Assembly: GCA_022702545.1 (NCBI GenBank)
Contig: JAHRBC010000004.1
Span: 1,054,001-1,118,000, forward strand
Direction: 5' to 3'
Length of the DNA stretch: 64,000 nt
DNA from: Phycomyces nitens
Lineage: Eukaryota > Mucoromycota > Mucoromycetes > Mucorales > Phycomycetaceae
Part shown: piece by piece, positions 11,362-22,081 of the stretch
Position numbering within the stretch: position 1 is the first letter of the stretch
How the letters are laid out: the number at the start of each line of letters is the position of its first letter
Program-made: the position numbers and the translations under genes
Notes under the pieces: model-generated
Told to the model about the DNA's origin: nothing
What the model saw: the letters and a program-made list of their open reading frames with translations, nothing else
Database searches by the model: none

Positions 11362-11495
11362 GAGGAGAAAGAGAAGCAGGAATAATAATGATAATAAAAT
11401 AAAATAAAAAATAAAATAAAATAAAAGAGGTGGATGGAGATGCAATTTTTTAAAGTTTCTTTCCTTCTTTCTTATAAACCCCTCCCCCTTTTGCT
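11362..11495. promoter_or_regulatory. compact bidirectional promoter between DUF1752 gene and TPT1
   Basis: Only 134 bp lie between the divergent ATGs. The stretch is A/T-rich with an AAAATAAAAT-type tract on one side and a CTTTCTTCC pyrimidine tract close to the TPT1 start. A shared promoter is inferred from spacing. Confidence 0.5.
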
Positions 11496-12433
11496 ATGAC
11501 TACACTGGATCCTAGTGATTCAATTGATAGGCGCCGTATCACCCGTATCTCCAAACTACTATCCAGTCTACTTCGCCATAATGCAGTCAAGGCAAAACTA
11601 AACATACGTTCAGATGGTTATCTAGCAGTATCTGAACTGGTACGCAGATCTACACATAAATCCCTTTTGCAACTGATGTAACCTCCTGTTTCTTAAATGA
11701 AAATGGAGTTTTATGCATGTAGCAAGTCTAACAAATTCCCTCGTGTTTTCATCTACATATATATTTATATATATATAGTTGACTTATCCAAAATTGAAGG
11801 ATGTTACAATGGAGGAAATCGAGTTTGTTGTAAGAGACAATGACAAGCAAAGATTCCATCTCTTGTTTCAAGACGATCAATGGTGGATTCGTGCAAATCA
11901 GGGGCATTCACTTGAATTAAAGGACATTGCACTCGATCGCATCCTGGATCCTCCTCCAGTAGTTATTCATGGTACCAAACGTAGCTGTTGGGATCTCATC
12001 AAGACTACTGGACTAAAGACAATGGGGCGACAACATATTCATTTTGCGCCTGGACTTCCTGGAGAAGGTGTCAAGAGTGGTAATGGAATCTCTGGGTAAT
12101 TTACGCCTTTATACTGAATTTGTATTATTATTATTTTGTATAGGTGTGCGATTGTCAAGCGAGATCTTCATTTACATTGATGCATCAAAGGCAATGGCAG
12201 GTAAATGATAATATGGTGGCGCAGTTTGGTGCTGTAGATATAAAGTGCAGAATTGTTTGATTTAATTTACATATTTTGTTGGTGTTTTTATTATTATTGT
12301 CATTATTGTAGATGGTATTGTGTTTTATCGGTCGCAGAATGATGTGATTCTTAGTCAAGGCAAGGACAATACACTTGCACCGATTTATTTTGATCGTGTT
12401 GTGGACAAACAAGGACAGCTTGTGGAATGGTAA
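11496..12433 (+). CDS. TPT1: tRNA 2'-phosphotransferase
   Basis: Four exons (11496-11639, 11779-12079, 12144-12200, 12312-12433) encode 207 aa. The enzyme removes the splice-junction 2'-phosphate from ligated tRNA using NAD+, the last step of fungal tRNA splicing. Family motifs in order: SKLLSSLLRHNA (catalytic Arg-His), SDGYLAVSELL, the VVRDNDKQRF strand, IRANQGHS (second Arg), VVIHGTKRS, GLKTMGRQHIHFA, and a C-terminal YFDRVV. All four residues of the Arg-His-Arg-Arg set appear present. The length is typical of fungal Tpt1. Confidence 0.95.
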
Positions 12434-12768
12434 AGGACAACAACGTTCCGGCATGTCTGTTTTTACGAGACAAAATAATAATAGTAATAATAATAAGAAT
12501 AAGAATAAAAATAAAAATAAAAAAAAAAAAAAAAAGAATTGCATTGTGCTGTTTGTGTGTGTGTGTGTTTGCATTTGTGTGTGTGTGTGTGTGTGTGTGT
12601 AATTGTGTGTGTGTGTATATAATTGTGTGTGTATATTGAGATGCTATAGCGTACATAATGGGATTATATGTGCGGCATAGTTTTGGTGTGGATGTTGTAA
12701 TGGTGTATGGTGAGACAATCTTTCCTTTCCTTTCCCCTTTTTTTTATATGATATATAATTCCTTCGTT
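12434..12768. repeat. A-rich and (TG)n simple repeats between convergent genes
   Basis: From about 12470 there is an AAT/AAG/AAAAT tract ending in a 17-base A run near 12518-12535. A (TG)n/(GTGTGT) tract follows at roughly 12554-12637. Several open frames here are low-complexity artefacts. The stretch contains the 3' ends of TPT1 (+) and the cyclin gene (-). Confidence 0.75.
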
Positions 12769-13745
12769 TTATTGTCTTTTTGCTCGATACGACTCGGCAA
12801 CATTGTGGGGGTCTTCGGGAACAGGCCCAGTGAATTTTGGTCTGGTCTGATAGTCAAAGGGCGTCTGTGCTTGGCCATAATGTCCAGTAGACGGTGTTGA
12901 CAATGGTTGGTTAGGATGCGAATACACGTTTTGAAAAGTAGACGGCTGGCGACTGGCTGGTGGAGGTCTTTGTGGCTGTAAAGGGGGTTGTGCCATTGGC
13001 TGTATTGGTGGCTGTGGATGGCTATAGATCTCCCCTACAGAATTGTAAAGACCATAATCACCAGCTGAAATAGAAGGTGTTGTTTGTGGTGGAGTATCCA
13101 TATAGTATGTTCGTGGTGTAGGACGAGAAACAGGTGTCGCGTAAAGAGACCCATTTGTGTACCCATATCCCGGGGTATTCCCATTGTCATGGACAGTTGT
13201 CGGTGTTGTCGTTCCAGGTGAGTAATAATAAAGCGACGATGCAGGCGTCTGCAATGCACTCGGGACTTCCTGTGCACCAGACAGATCAAGGCCACCCATA
13301 GAAGGAAGAGATGGCACGCGGTGGTTGGAATGTGTCACTGATGCGGCTGGTTGCTGATGATGATGTTGTTGAGGTTGATGCGGTGGTGGTGGATAAGGTG
13401 GTCGAGACGGATGTGATTTTTGATACGATTGAGTGGGGGGAGGAGCGTATACGGGCTGAACCTTGTATTCTGGTAAGATGGGCTGCACACCGTACGAATC
13501 ATAGTGATTGCGGTTCTGAGGTGTACTTGAGACCCTTGAAGGAGTTGCCTGTGAACTATGGTAATGAGAATAGACATTATCCGCAGGTATAGCCATGTTT
13601 TGAGATCCAGGTGTATGTTTGGCTGAGCCTGGCAAGCTGTTTGTAGCTGTGGTATTTGTAGAATATTGTAGTGGAGGCTGAAGAGGAGCATTTGAAGCAT
13701 TTGCCCTGTTTTCATACAAAGGAGTAGCCATCGGTTGCACCTGTT

Positions 13746-13782
<37 letters not shown>

Positions 13783-15250
13783 TTGTTGTTGTTGTTGTTG
13801 CTGTTGCACCTGCTGTTGCACCTGTTGTTGCTGTTGCTGTTGCTGTTGATGATGATGTTGTTGTTGTTGCTGTTGTTGTTGTTGTTGCTGCTGTTGCTGC
13901 TGTTGGTGATGATGTTGCTGCTGTTGCTGTTGTTGCTGTTGTTGTTGTTGTTGTACTTGCTGCTGCTGCTGCTGGGCTACTTGCTGGGCCGCTTGCTGCT
14001 GCTGCTGCTGTGCTTGCTGTATTTGACCTGATTGTTGTTGTTGTTGTTGGGATATATTGGATGTTGTTTGCAAGTTATGATTACGGTAGATTGGTTGCAT
14101 GGGTATTCTCAAAGGTACACGGACAAGTGGTCGGTTAAGTGGCTGAGTAGGGAACTGTGGTTGTTGCTCTTTAGATAGCAAATAGAGGGATCTTTGATGA
14201 TATTGATGTACTGCTTCATCTTGTTGATGTTGAGCTGCCGCTACTTCCTGCTGTGATTGTCCCCATTGGGGCTGATCTGGCTGTAACATTGGCAGACCCA
14301 TACTCTTGAAAGTAGCCTCAATAACCTTTTGCCTATGATGCTCTTCAGCTTGGTTGAAGCTCTGGATCTGGCTTCTGAAACCAAACAAGGCCGTCTTCCA
14401 CCGTTCGTACTCATCTTTGCGTACAAATAACCGGAACTTTAATACATCTAGAAACTCGAGTTCCATGATATTCAGATCTGTGACCTTCATGCCCGACACT
14501 TCCGCCCAGGTCTTGTTTGTAAAGGTATTGTCGTCGAGGAACTTGTTGGCTATGGTACGATAAGTAACCAAAACCGCTCTCTATAACCCTTTTATTACCT
14601 AACATGAGAGCCACCGTAAATAGCCTGTATTCTGATCCTTCAGCACCTTGGATAAGTGGATTGTTTTGGAGTAGCATCGCAATATACTTGAGTGAGAGCA
14701 TAATTACTGACTCTGAGAGTTGGGTAGCGTTCAAGATCTATATAGACCGGGTTAAAAAAAAAACACTCGAACTATCCAGAGCTACCATTACCTGTCGACA
14801 AAACTTCCTAAACGCACTGCTGACTTCGTTTGCGATATTTGCGGTCTCTCGGTTGGAGTCGTGAGTGAGCTCTGGCTGTGTGTCCCCACTTAATACCTTT
14901 GATTGATTATGAAGTGCCATGACAGATGGTCTGCGAGTATGCCACATCAGATAAACCATTGTTGAGGAAAACTCGGCCAATTCATGTAAAGTAAGTGGCG
15001 TGGTTGGCTGGAGATCGGTGGCATTTGGTAATGGCTCTGCCATGGGAGGTAGAGGGGCAGGAGGGGGTGCGTAGGTTGTGAGACTAGGTGTCGGTTGAAG
15101 GATGGTTGGATTGAGATGGTATTGGGGATTCATTCCATTCTGCTGTTGACGTGGAAGGTGATGTGAGCCAGGCAGGCCCTCTGTGGGCTGGTAATGAGAC
15201 TTTTGTGGGTACATGGTAATAACGTGGGGCTTCACTGAGCTGTCATTCAC
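12769..15250 (-). CDS. PHO80-type cyclin with long glutamine-rich C-terminal tail
   Basis: Exons are 14792-15250, 14599-14737 and 12769-14549 (792 aa). The cyclin box spans about residues 85-270, with the PHO80/Pcl signature GSEYRLFTVALMLANKFLDDNTFTN across intron 2, then KTWAEVSGM and MELEFL. Intron 2 ends at the CCATAG just before AACAAG; the apparent in-frame ATG at 14571 lies inside this intron. The tail after residue ~270 is Pro/Gln/His/Ser-rich, with a near-continuous poly-Gln tract (about residues 366-471, DNA 13738-14055) broken by a few His, Val and Ala. Pcl/Pho80 cyclins partner with Pho85-type kinases in phosphate, glycogen and morphogenesis control. The large tail is much longer than yeast Pho80. 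The start codon is the least certain part. Confidence 0.85.
13738..14055 (-). repeat. CAG/CAA trinucleotide tract encoding poly-glutamine
   Basis: Read on the minus strand this is about 100 codons, nearly all CAA or CAG, with short His (CAT/CAC) and Val interruptions. CAA/CAG mixing suggests a translated, selected homopolymer more than a pure slipped repeat. Read on the plus strand it gives a spurious leucine-only frame. Confidence 0.9.
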
Positions 15251-18200
15251 TGCTACTGGAATTGAGCAGGCAAGAGAAAGGCAGTGCTATGGGTGTAGAG
15301 GAGGTGCACAAGAGAATCCAAGTGAATGGATAGGAAGGACAGAATGGTAACTGATTGTTCCCGGAAGTTATAGCGCAAAAAAAATATATATATAAATATA
15401 TATATAAAAAAGTAATATAAATATGTATTTATATATATATCTTAATATAAGTGTGTGTGTATGTGTGTATGTATATATATATGTGTGTGTGCGCCTAGTT
15501 TGCTCTACACATTGGAAATAAAGAACCGAGGTCGGGATTACAAAGCTGTGGTAAATGGCCAAAAATACAAGGTCGACACGCACTTTGGCTCCAGTAAACC
15601 GCCTGACGCCTATTTATCGTTGCCAACTTATATGAGCCCTTGTCACGATCAAAAACCAACGTGCTTAGCGCCCAATTTTGAGCCATTATTATAGGCACAC
15701 TCCAAAAGAAAAGAAAAAAAATACGCAGATATAACAAAATCCCATCGAGCTGTATATTAATTAACGCACATTTTTAATAAAACTATAAGACATACAGAGA
15801 GTGATCTAGAGCTGGCAATCATCGTCCTTGGCATATACAGATACAGATACAGATACAGATACAGATTAGGCAGGAATAGGAGTAGATTTCAAAAACATAA
15901 ATATCTCCTTTTATCCAAGTGTAGCCAGTTGTGATTGTATCAAACACTTGATTGTATCAACTACTTATATATATATATATGTATATAATCAAAAGCACAA
16001 CAATTATCCTTTATGATACCAATATATATTCCAGGCCAACTCGATTGAGATTGGCCTCACACGAATCCCATTAGTTGCATCTTTGTATAAAAAGGAGACC
16101 AGATCATCACCTGGACATCCATTCTGGTTGGCAGCAAGATAACTGTCGACATTATATGATTATGCAATTTGGAACCATTCGACAATCACACCAAGATTAA
16201 ACATCTCTTAATCGTCTCCAAAAGCCAATGTTATATTACACAAGCTAGTCACAGTGAAGAGACTCTGTAAAAAAATAATAAAGTGGCTCAGGCACCTTCA
16301 AGACAATAAATAAATAAATAGATAAAAAGGGATCTTTGACAATATACCCAAAGAATAAGGTGAAAGGCCAAGTTCTATTGGAATCGCTTCTAAAATCATT
16401 TTGGCTCTTGGTGTTCAATGTAACGTGCATCAAGATATTCAGATACTTTTGGCTTGGCACTTGCTCTGGGTTAATAATATTTCAGCGGATAGATAGGAGT
16501 TTTACAGGTCTCTAACCTAAAAAGAGGTGATTGCAGACTGTTAAAAATGGCTGCGCAAAAGCAAATTCCAATATTATCTAATTGAGCCATCTAAACACAC
16601 CTCTTGAAGGTCTACTTGGCATTCACAAGAGATCACACAAGCAAAGATTCTTTTTCTATTTAAAAAAAAAACTCGTTTTACATACACTAGATGTCCAGTA
16701 ATGTCAATTGCTTTCATTTCACCTTGTCAGCACTCCACATGCTTGGCGTCCAATGGATTCTGTACCTCTGAATAATATCACCAATTCATCTCTTGTACTT
16801 GCTATCTATTTGCAAAAAAGAAAGTATTCATCGGCAATTAGCTCACTTTCAACCTTGGTCTTCTTTAATCGTACAAAAATGCATCTGTTACACCACTTCT
16901 GTGGTCTTCAAGTCTTTTCCAGGCATGCCAACCCCAAAATTCAACTGCCCAGACTCTCTTTCCGCCGATTAAGCTGGCCCAACACTCACTTGCACAACCT
17001 ACAAGGGGTTTATTTAAGTCCGTATATCAACCATAAATATGTTTAAATAGATATCTATCCACTACGTAATTGATTTGTTTCAAGAAGGCTCTATTCTTCA
17101 TCTTATTTCCATTGCTCGGCATACTTTTTTTCCCAATTCAGATATTCTTTGTCATGAAAAAACTTTGACTGCATTCTGCTGACTTCGTGTCATAGATGTT
17201 GAATCAGGTATCTAAATGGGTATGCATTCAGCATGGATTTATTTTGGTATCTAGATACCCCTCTCAAGTTTCAATATTTTCATTTTTGGTTTTCTAAAAA
17301 AAAACTAGGCTAGAGTCCAAGTAGATTCCAGTCAAACTATAGTATTCTTCAGTTTAACATTTTCTGAATTAGATGTTTATGCTACTTGATTAATCGCTGC
17401 TTCCAAAACAGGTTTATATCCAGAGCCTAAAGCCGTTTGGTGGGTATGTTGTAGTTGACTGTACGGAGCCCAAGACTCCCAAGACCAGGCCAAAAACAGC
17501 TATAATTTTGTTTTCATTATTTGTATGTAAGCACTGTTTTATAGAATAATAATAAAAAGACTCGGAAGAATATCTCTAATTGGTCTTTAAATTGTCATGG
17601 AAACCCATTGACATTTATCCGGATGAATTGCCATTGTAAACGGGTGAATGATTTGAATAGAATTAAAGTCTTTTGGTACAAAATGGGTCTGTGGCTGTAG
17701 TTTTGTTTAATTATTGATACAATATAAAAAAGAAATTCAAGAGACTCTAAAAGCCTTTTCAGGATCACTCTCATGTCAAGAATTTCTATCTGTTGTACAT
17801 GGATACTACTAATTGGAATTTTTCTGGTAAAATAATACATGATTCTCGCTTAAATTTCTTGTAAAATAATCTTTATCTTGAATGGCATGAATTAGGTGGT
17901 GAGGTGAGCATGTTGTGATTTAGCCTACTCTTTCACACGTCTTGCAAATCTCGACTATATGTCTTTTGGATTTTTGATATTTTGTTTCTATCTTATCCCC
18001 TTACCTTTACAGATATATTAATAAAGTATAGCTCTATTTAAGCACAAGAAAACAACTTGGACCAACAATATATTGCAAATAAAAGCATTATTCGGCAAGT
18101 TTTTTTTTCTTCTTCTAGTGAGCAAATTGGTGATGGTCTTGTATATCAACACAGTCTTTCTTATACTCGTAAACATCTCGCAAAATTTGAAGATTGGTGT

Positions 18201-19190
18201 CAAATATAGAAAGAAAAACAAACAAACAAGCAAGCAAATGAATGAATGATTGTTGTTTAACATAATTCTAAAAAATGCATGTGATATAAATGATATTTAC
18301 AACAATGTTTGCTGCAACTAGAAAACGCATATGCACACACTTGCAGAAATCGCACCATCTTATCTTTTCTGAGCCTTGTGAATTCACCCTAACATTTGAC
18401 TCAAAGTTCAGCACAATGCAGTCTGGGACACTAAGAAAGTAAACTGGACTTGTATGCTGTATTATCAAGTGTGGTTTGCCTCATTCGACTTGTTGAAAAC
18501 TCGTTTCAATCTTAATTTGAGTTTATTGCCTGTCTTTTTTTATTTGCAGTTTTATGGAATATTACCAGACTTTCGTATTTACCTCTATTTTGTTATTTTT
18601 AATCTAATGTAAACATTTGCTTGTAATATACAAAACCTGACAGTTGGTTCTATCAAAGAGGGATATAAACTATTATTTTTTTAAAAAAAGTTTGTTTATA
18701 ATAATATAAAGGTAATGAACGGTCCATTATCACCTGTCAAAAAGAAAATGCCTTTCTTTACCTCTAGGCCATTTATTTTTTATGATTATATGTATAAATT
18801 ATCTATTTTACGACAATTGCAACAATTAATGTATACTTTGATAAAAACGATGAAAATCTCTAAATATCCTGAAATAAAAAAAACCTCGTTTTTTTTATCA
18901 TCAATCTAGTGCTCAAAAAGTATGTTGACAAGAATCAGAAAATTGATTAATAATGCTTGTATAATTCACGGTAGGAAGCGTTTAAACCTTGGCTAAAAAT
19001 AAAAAGCCATCAAAGTTTAAATACATATTATTATTATTCATTTTGTTAATCAAATTTACCTCGAAAACAACATAATCATTAGAAATTACGCGTAGTTATT
19101 AGGGAAAGGCTGTTCATTACAAGTACGTATGTATGTATAATACACATGTATTTGATTGATTATAATGCTACCATATTTCCGACTGTTGCT
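15251..19190. other. long AT-rich non-coding region
   Basis: No gene is supportable over about 3.9 kb. It contains AT microsatellites (15385-15490), a CAGATA hexamer array at about 15837-15868 and short random frames. A minus-strand frame at 15495-15737 has a hydrophobic start and several cysteines but no recognisable family, so I leave it uncalled. The cyclin promoter should lie at the left edge. Confidence 0.55.
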
Positions 19191-19586
19191 GCAATAAACT
19201 TGATGGCTAAAGATATTATTAAGCCAAAAAAAAGGGAAACTGAGTTGCCCAAGACTTGAAGAATATGCTTAATAGCAAGAAAATATGACAAGGCTGACAA
19301 ATCTTGTAAAAGTGCTACTGAAGAATTTGTTTTCCTCATAATTCAAGCCAATAATTGCTTTGAAGCAAAAATTATTTGCCTTCAGAGGCACATTGATTAG
19401 CTGTCTTGAACACTTGGGGTTTAGTCTATATATTCAAGCTCATAAACCAACCTTGACGGAAATGCTAGATTAATAAAAAAAATAGTTGATGAGCAAAACA
19501 CCACAGAGAATATAGCGTCTGTAACAAAATGGGAGAAGGGTGGCGTGATCATATGAAGGCGTCTTTGGACATTTGGTGTTCTTTTA

Positions 19587-19624
<38 letters not shown>

Positions 19625-20010
19625 TCAAGACCAGTATAAAAGTGCTTTGTATCATAACTTCATTTCATTGCTCCAAAAAATATTTATAAAAGGGACAAAA
19701 CAAGAACATTATGCTTCAAAATAATCGTGTCAACTATCAGACTGGCTCATATGCAAAGTGGTTGAAAGAGGGCCATGAAATTAGGGGTTATGAGTACTGG
19801 TCCGCACAGGGTCCAGATCTCAACCCAAACGAGTATGTCTGGTGGGCTCTTGAGACTAGAATGAGCACACAGAGGGCCAAAATCAACAATTTTGATGGCC
19901 TAAAGGCTGCAATGCAACAAGAATGGAAAATATTAGGCGTTGAGCTTGCTTTGTTATTGGCAGGCAGTAATGGATACCAAAGGTGGGATATACGCAATAG
20001 TAAACCTTAT
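19191..20010 (+). pseudogene. decayed Tc1/mariner-family transposase
   Basis: Translated plus-strand fragments match a Tc1-type transposase in the correct order. There is an N-terminal helix-turn-helix piece (RICLIARKYDKADKSCKSA, about 19255-19330), a middle piece (GGVIIWRRLWTFGV, about 19540-19580) and a C-terminal piece (19711-19970) with SAQGPDLNPNEYVW, which carries the catalytic Glu region, then RAKINNFDGLKAAM. Multiple stops, frameshifts and a ~33-base A run at about 19589-19622 break it. No terminal inverted repeats were recognised. Confidence 0.75.
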
Positions 20011-21225
20011 TCTCTTGCGTCTTATAATACATACATACATACATACATATATCATCTTGCCTTTGAGGCATAAATGAAGCTTTCACAATCAATAAGCAGT
20101 TGGGTTTTGAAGATGCTGGTAATCTTCTTTCGACGTATCTGTAGAATAAAATGAAACAGATTTAATTTTTTTTTTATTTTGACAATTTTCTCGGCAAAAT
20201 ATATTAATTCTGTCACTGCACGTTTTTGGATAAATATACACCTCTTGGGGTCGTTTAAAATATCTGATGTTCAGGTAGACAAGATATATCGATATTGGAA
20301 TCTTATTGATCAAAATCTTTAAATGTCGATATCAATAGCAATAGTATACTCACTTGAAGACTCTTGACAAGGGGTGATCACCCAATGCCAGTAATGTATT
20401 TTTTTTATTCAAGAGACAAGAGGCCGTTTGTTTTTCTTTGCTTCTAAACTATTTCTAATGCTTCTTGTTGGAATATCTATTCAATATATCCAATATGTAT
20501 GTCCAATAGATTCAATTAAGCTTTTTTTTAAATAATAATAATAATAATCTTGGTTAATCGTGGTCTAGTCAAGGTTTGGTATGTTAAAAAAGCTAAAAGT
20601 GGACTAATATCATAGCTTTATGTTTGTGGTTAGAAATATATAGAATGAAGAATCTTATGCACATATTAGACTGAATAAATAATGAAGCAGGATATATTAA
20701 AGAATGAAATGTATGAATGGTATATAGTCCGTAATTGGCTAATTGGCCCAATAGTAGATGAAAATATAATAGTATAGAAATTGCCATGTTTCTATACAAT
20801 GCTCTTTAAACTAAAACTGTGATGTGTGCACATGTAAGCTACTTTGGTTGCTTGGCAACAAATAGATCTACATTGAACAAGATTGGTCCATGTCTTACAA
20901 GAGAAGGGTATGATGAGTTTAAATCCAGACCATAAAAGGAAAGACAAAGATATTTCGGAAGCCATGCCGATTCCGTTTTGCTTTGAACCGAACCTGGGAA
21001 CCCCCATGGAAGTTGGATTAGAAAAAGGGATTAAAAAATCTGGACAAGACACAGTGCCTGTTTGAAATATTGGACAAGGTATAAAAAGAGGTTTATTTAC
21101 GAAATTGATATTGCTGCTGTTGTTTGGATTTTTGCCATGAGAAAAGGTGAACAGGGATTTTGTACGGGTTGTTTTTTGTGGGTGCTTTTGTGGGTGCTAT
21201 ATATAAATATAAATATATAGTGCTT
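20011..21225. other. intergenic
   Basis: No supportable gene. There is a short (CATA)n array at about 20030-20050 and AAT repeats near 20533. Overlapping frames on both strands at 20792-21065 have no recognisable domain. Confidence 0.5.
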
Positions 21226-22081
21226 CTAGTTATCTTTGGCATAAAAGATATTGTTAATATTTCCATCTATTTGCAATACCAATTGATTAATATACTGTAG
21301 GATGGGATTAGAATGCCATTAGAAAGACAACTTACGACTGTCTGTGCAATGAGGCAAATCTGCAGCATAAGACCAAATGCCATCTACGACAAACTTGAAT
21401 TCAATATCCACTGAGCGGTCCAATGGAATGGATGCTACAAAATAGGGTGCTTCGGGTGCCTTTGTCATTGGGAGCGAGACTATTGAATATAGCCCACAGG
21501 ACATATACGATTAGAAAGGGCAAGGAACAACATGGCTAGACCTACCTCCCCAATTGTCAAAAGTGCCAGTAACGTAGACTTTCTGACCAGCAAACGACCA
21601 TCGGAACTGTCGAGGAGTGTGAATTAGGTGTGATAAGCAAAGTATAGCCCTTTACCTCTGTCAATTCCTCTTGTGTCTCGTCTTGTAAAATGACGATTGT
21701 CTCGGTAGCCTGCTTGAGTTCTGGTGTGCCCAACGGACTGTGATCTGAGCAGGCCTGGGTCGAAGCAACCGACTCAGTTGCGGAAAAAGAACTAGCAGAT
21801 GAAGATGATATAATGACCGATTCTGGCTCTTCTTCAATCACAAAGTGGTGCACTTGTTCAATGCTCTCTCTGGTCTTTAGAATAGGTGTAGATTGTGAGC
21901 GCTGCTGGTTCTTGAATGCCTCGGCATCTCCAAAAAGAGATAACATGGTCCGCCATGATGTTGTGCCTCGGCGAACTGGCGGCTTATTTTGCTGCTGGTG
22001 AATCTTCCTGTCTGTCTTTGGCTTTCCTAGAGGGTAGGTCAAGGAAGAGCTGGGAGCAGGCATTACAAGCCAATCACGCAT
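21226..22081 (-). CDS. CBM48 / AMPK-beta glycogen-binding domain protein
   Basis: Exons are 21656-22081, 21546-21606, 21336-21479 and 21226-21266 (223 aa). The C-terminal ~80 residues form an AMPK1_CBM/CBM48 (early-set) domain: FRWSFAGQKVYVTGTFDNWG, the IEFKFVVDGIWSY strand, then DLPHCTDS and GNINNIFYAKDN. Aromatic residues expected to bind starch/glycogen are present. The first ~140 residues are Ser/Thr/Glu-rich and look disordered. The Snf1-binding ASC domain that follows CBM48 in true AMPK beta subunits is absent, because the protein stops right after the fold. It therefore resembles yeast Mdg1/Crp1-like CBM48 proteins more than an AMPK subunit. The carbohydrate ligand is inferred. Confidence 0.85.

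Noticed and set aside
12375..12656. Open frames rich in Asn/Lys or Cys/Val on both strands
   Set aside because: They read through A-rich and (TG)n simple repeats and show no protein character.
13735..14031. Leucine-only open frame on the plus strand
   Set aside because: It is the reverse reading of the CAG/CAA poly-glutamine tract of the cyclin gene.
12769..14571. 600-residue frame starting MVTYRTIANK taken as a complete gene
   Set aside because: The apparent start lies inside an intron; joining upstream exons at 14549/14599 restores the cyclin box LMLANKFLDDN.
15835..15870. Short regular repeats considered as a CRISPR array
   Set aside because: They are a contiguous CAGATA microsatellite without spacers; no CRISPR features occur anywhere in the window.
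16708..17046. 112-codon plus-strand frame
   Set aside because: No recognisable family or supporting exons; expected by chance in 4 kb of non-coding DNA.
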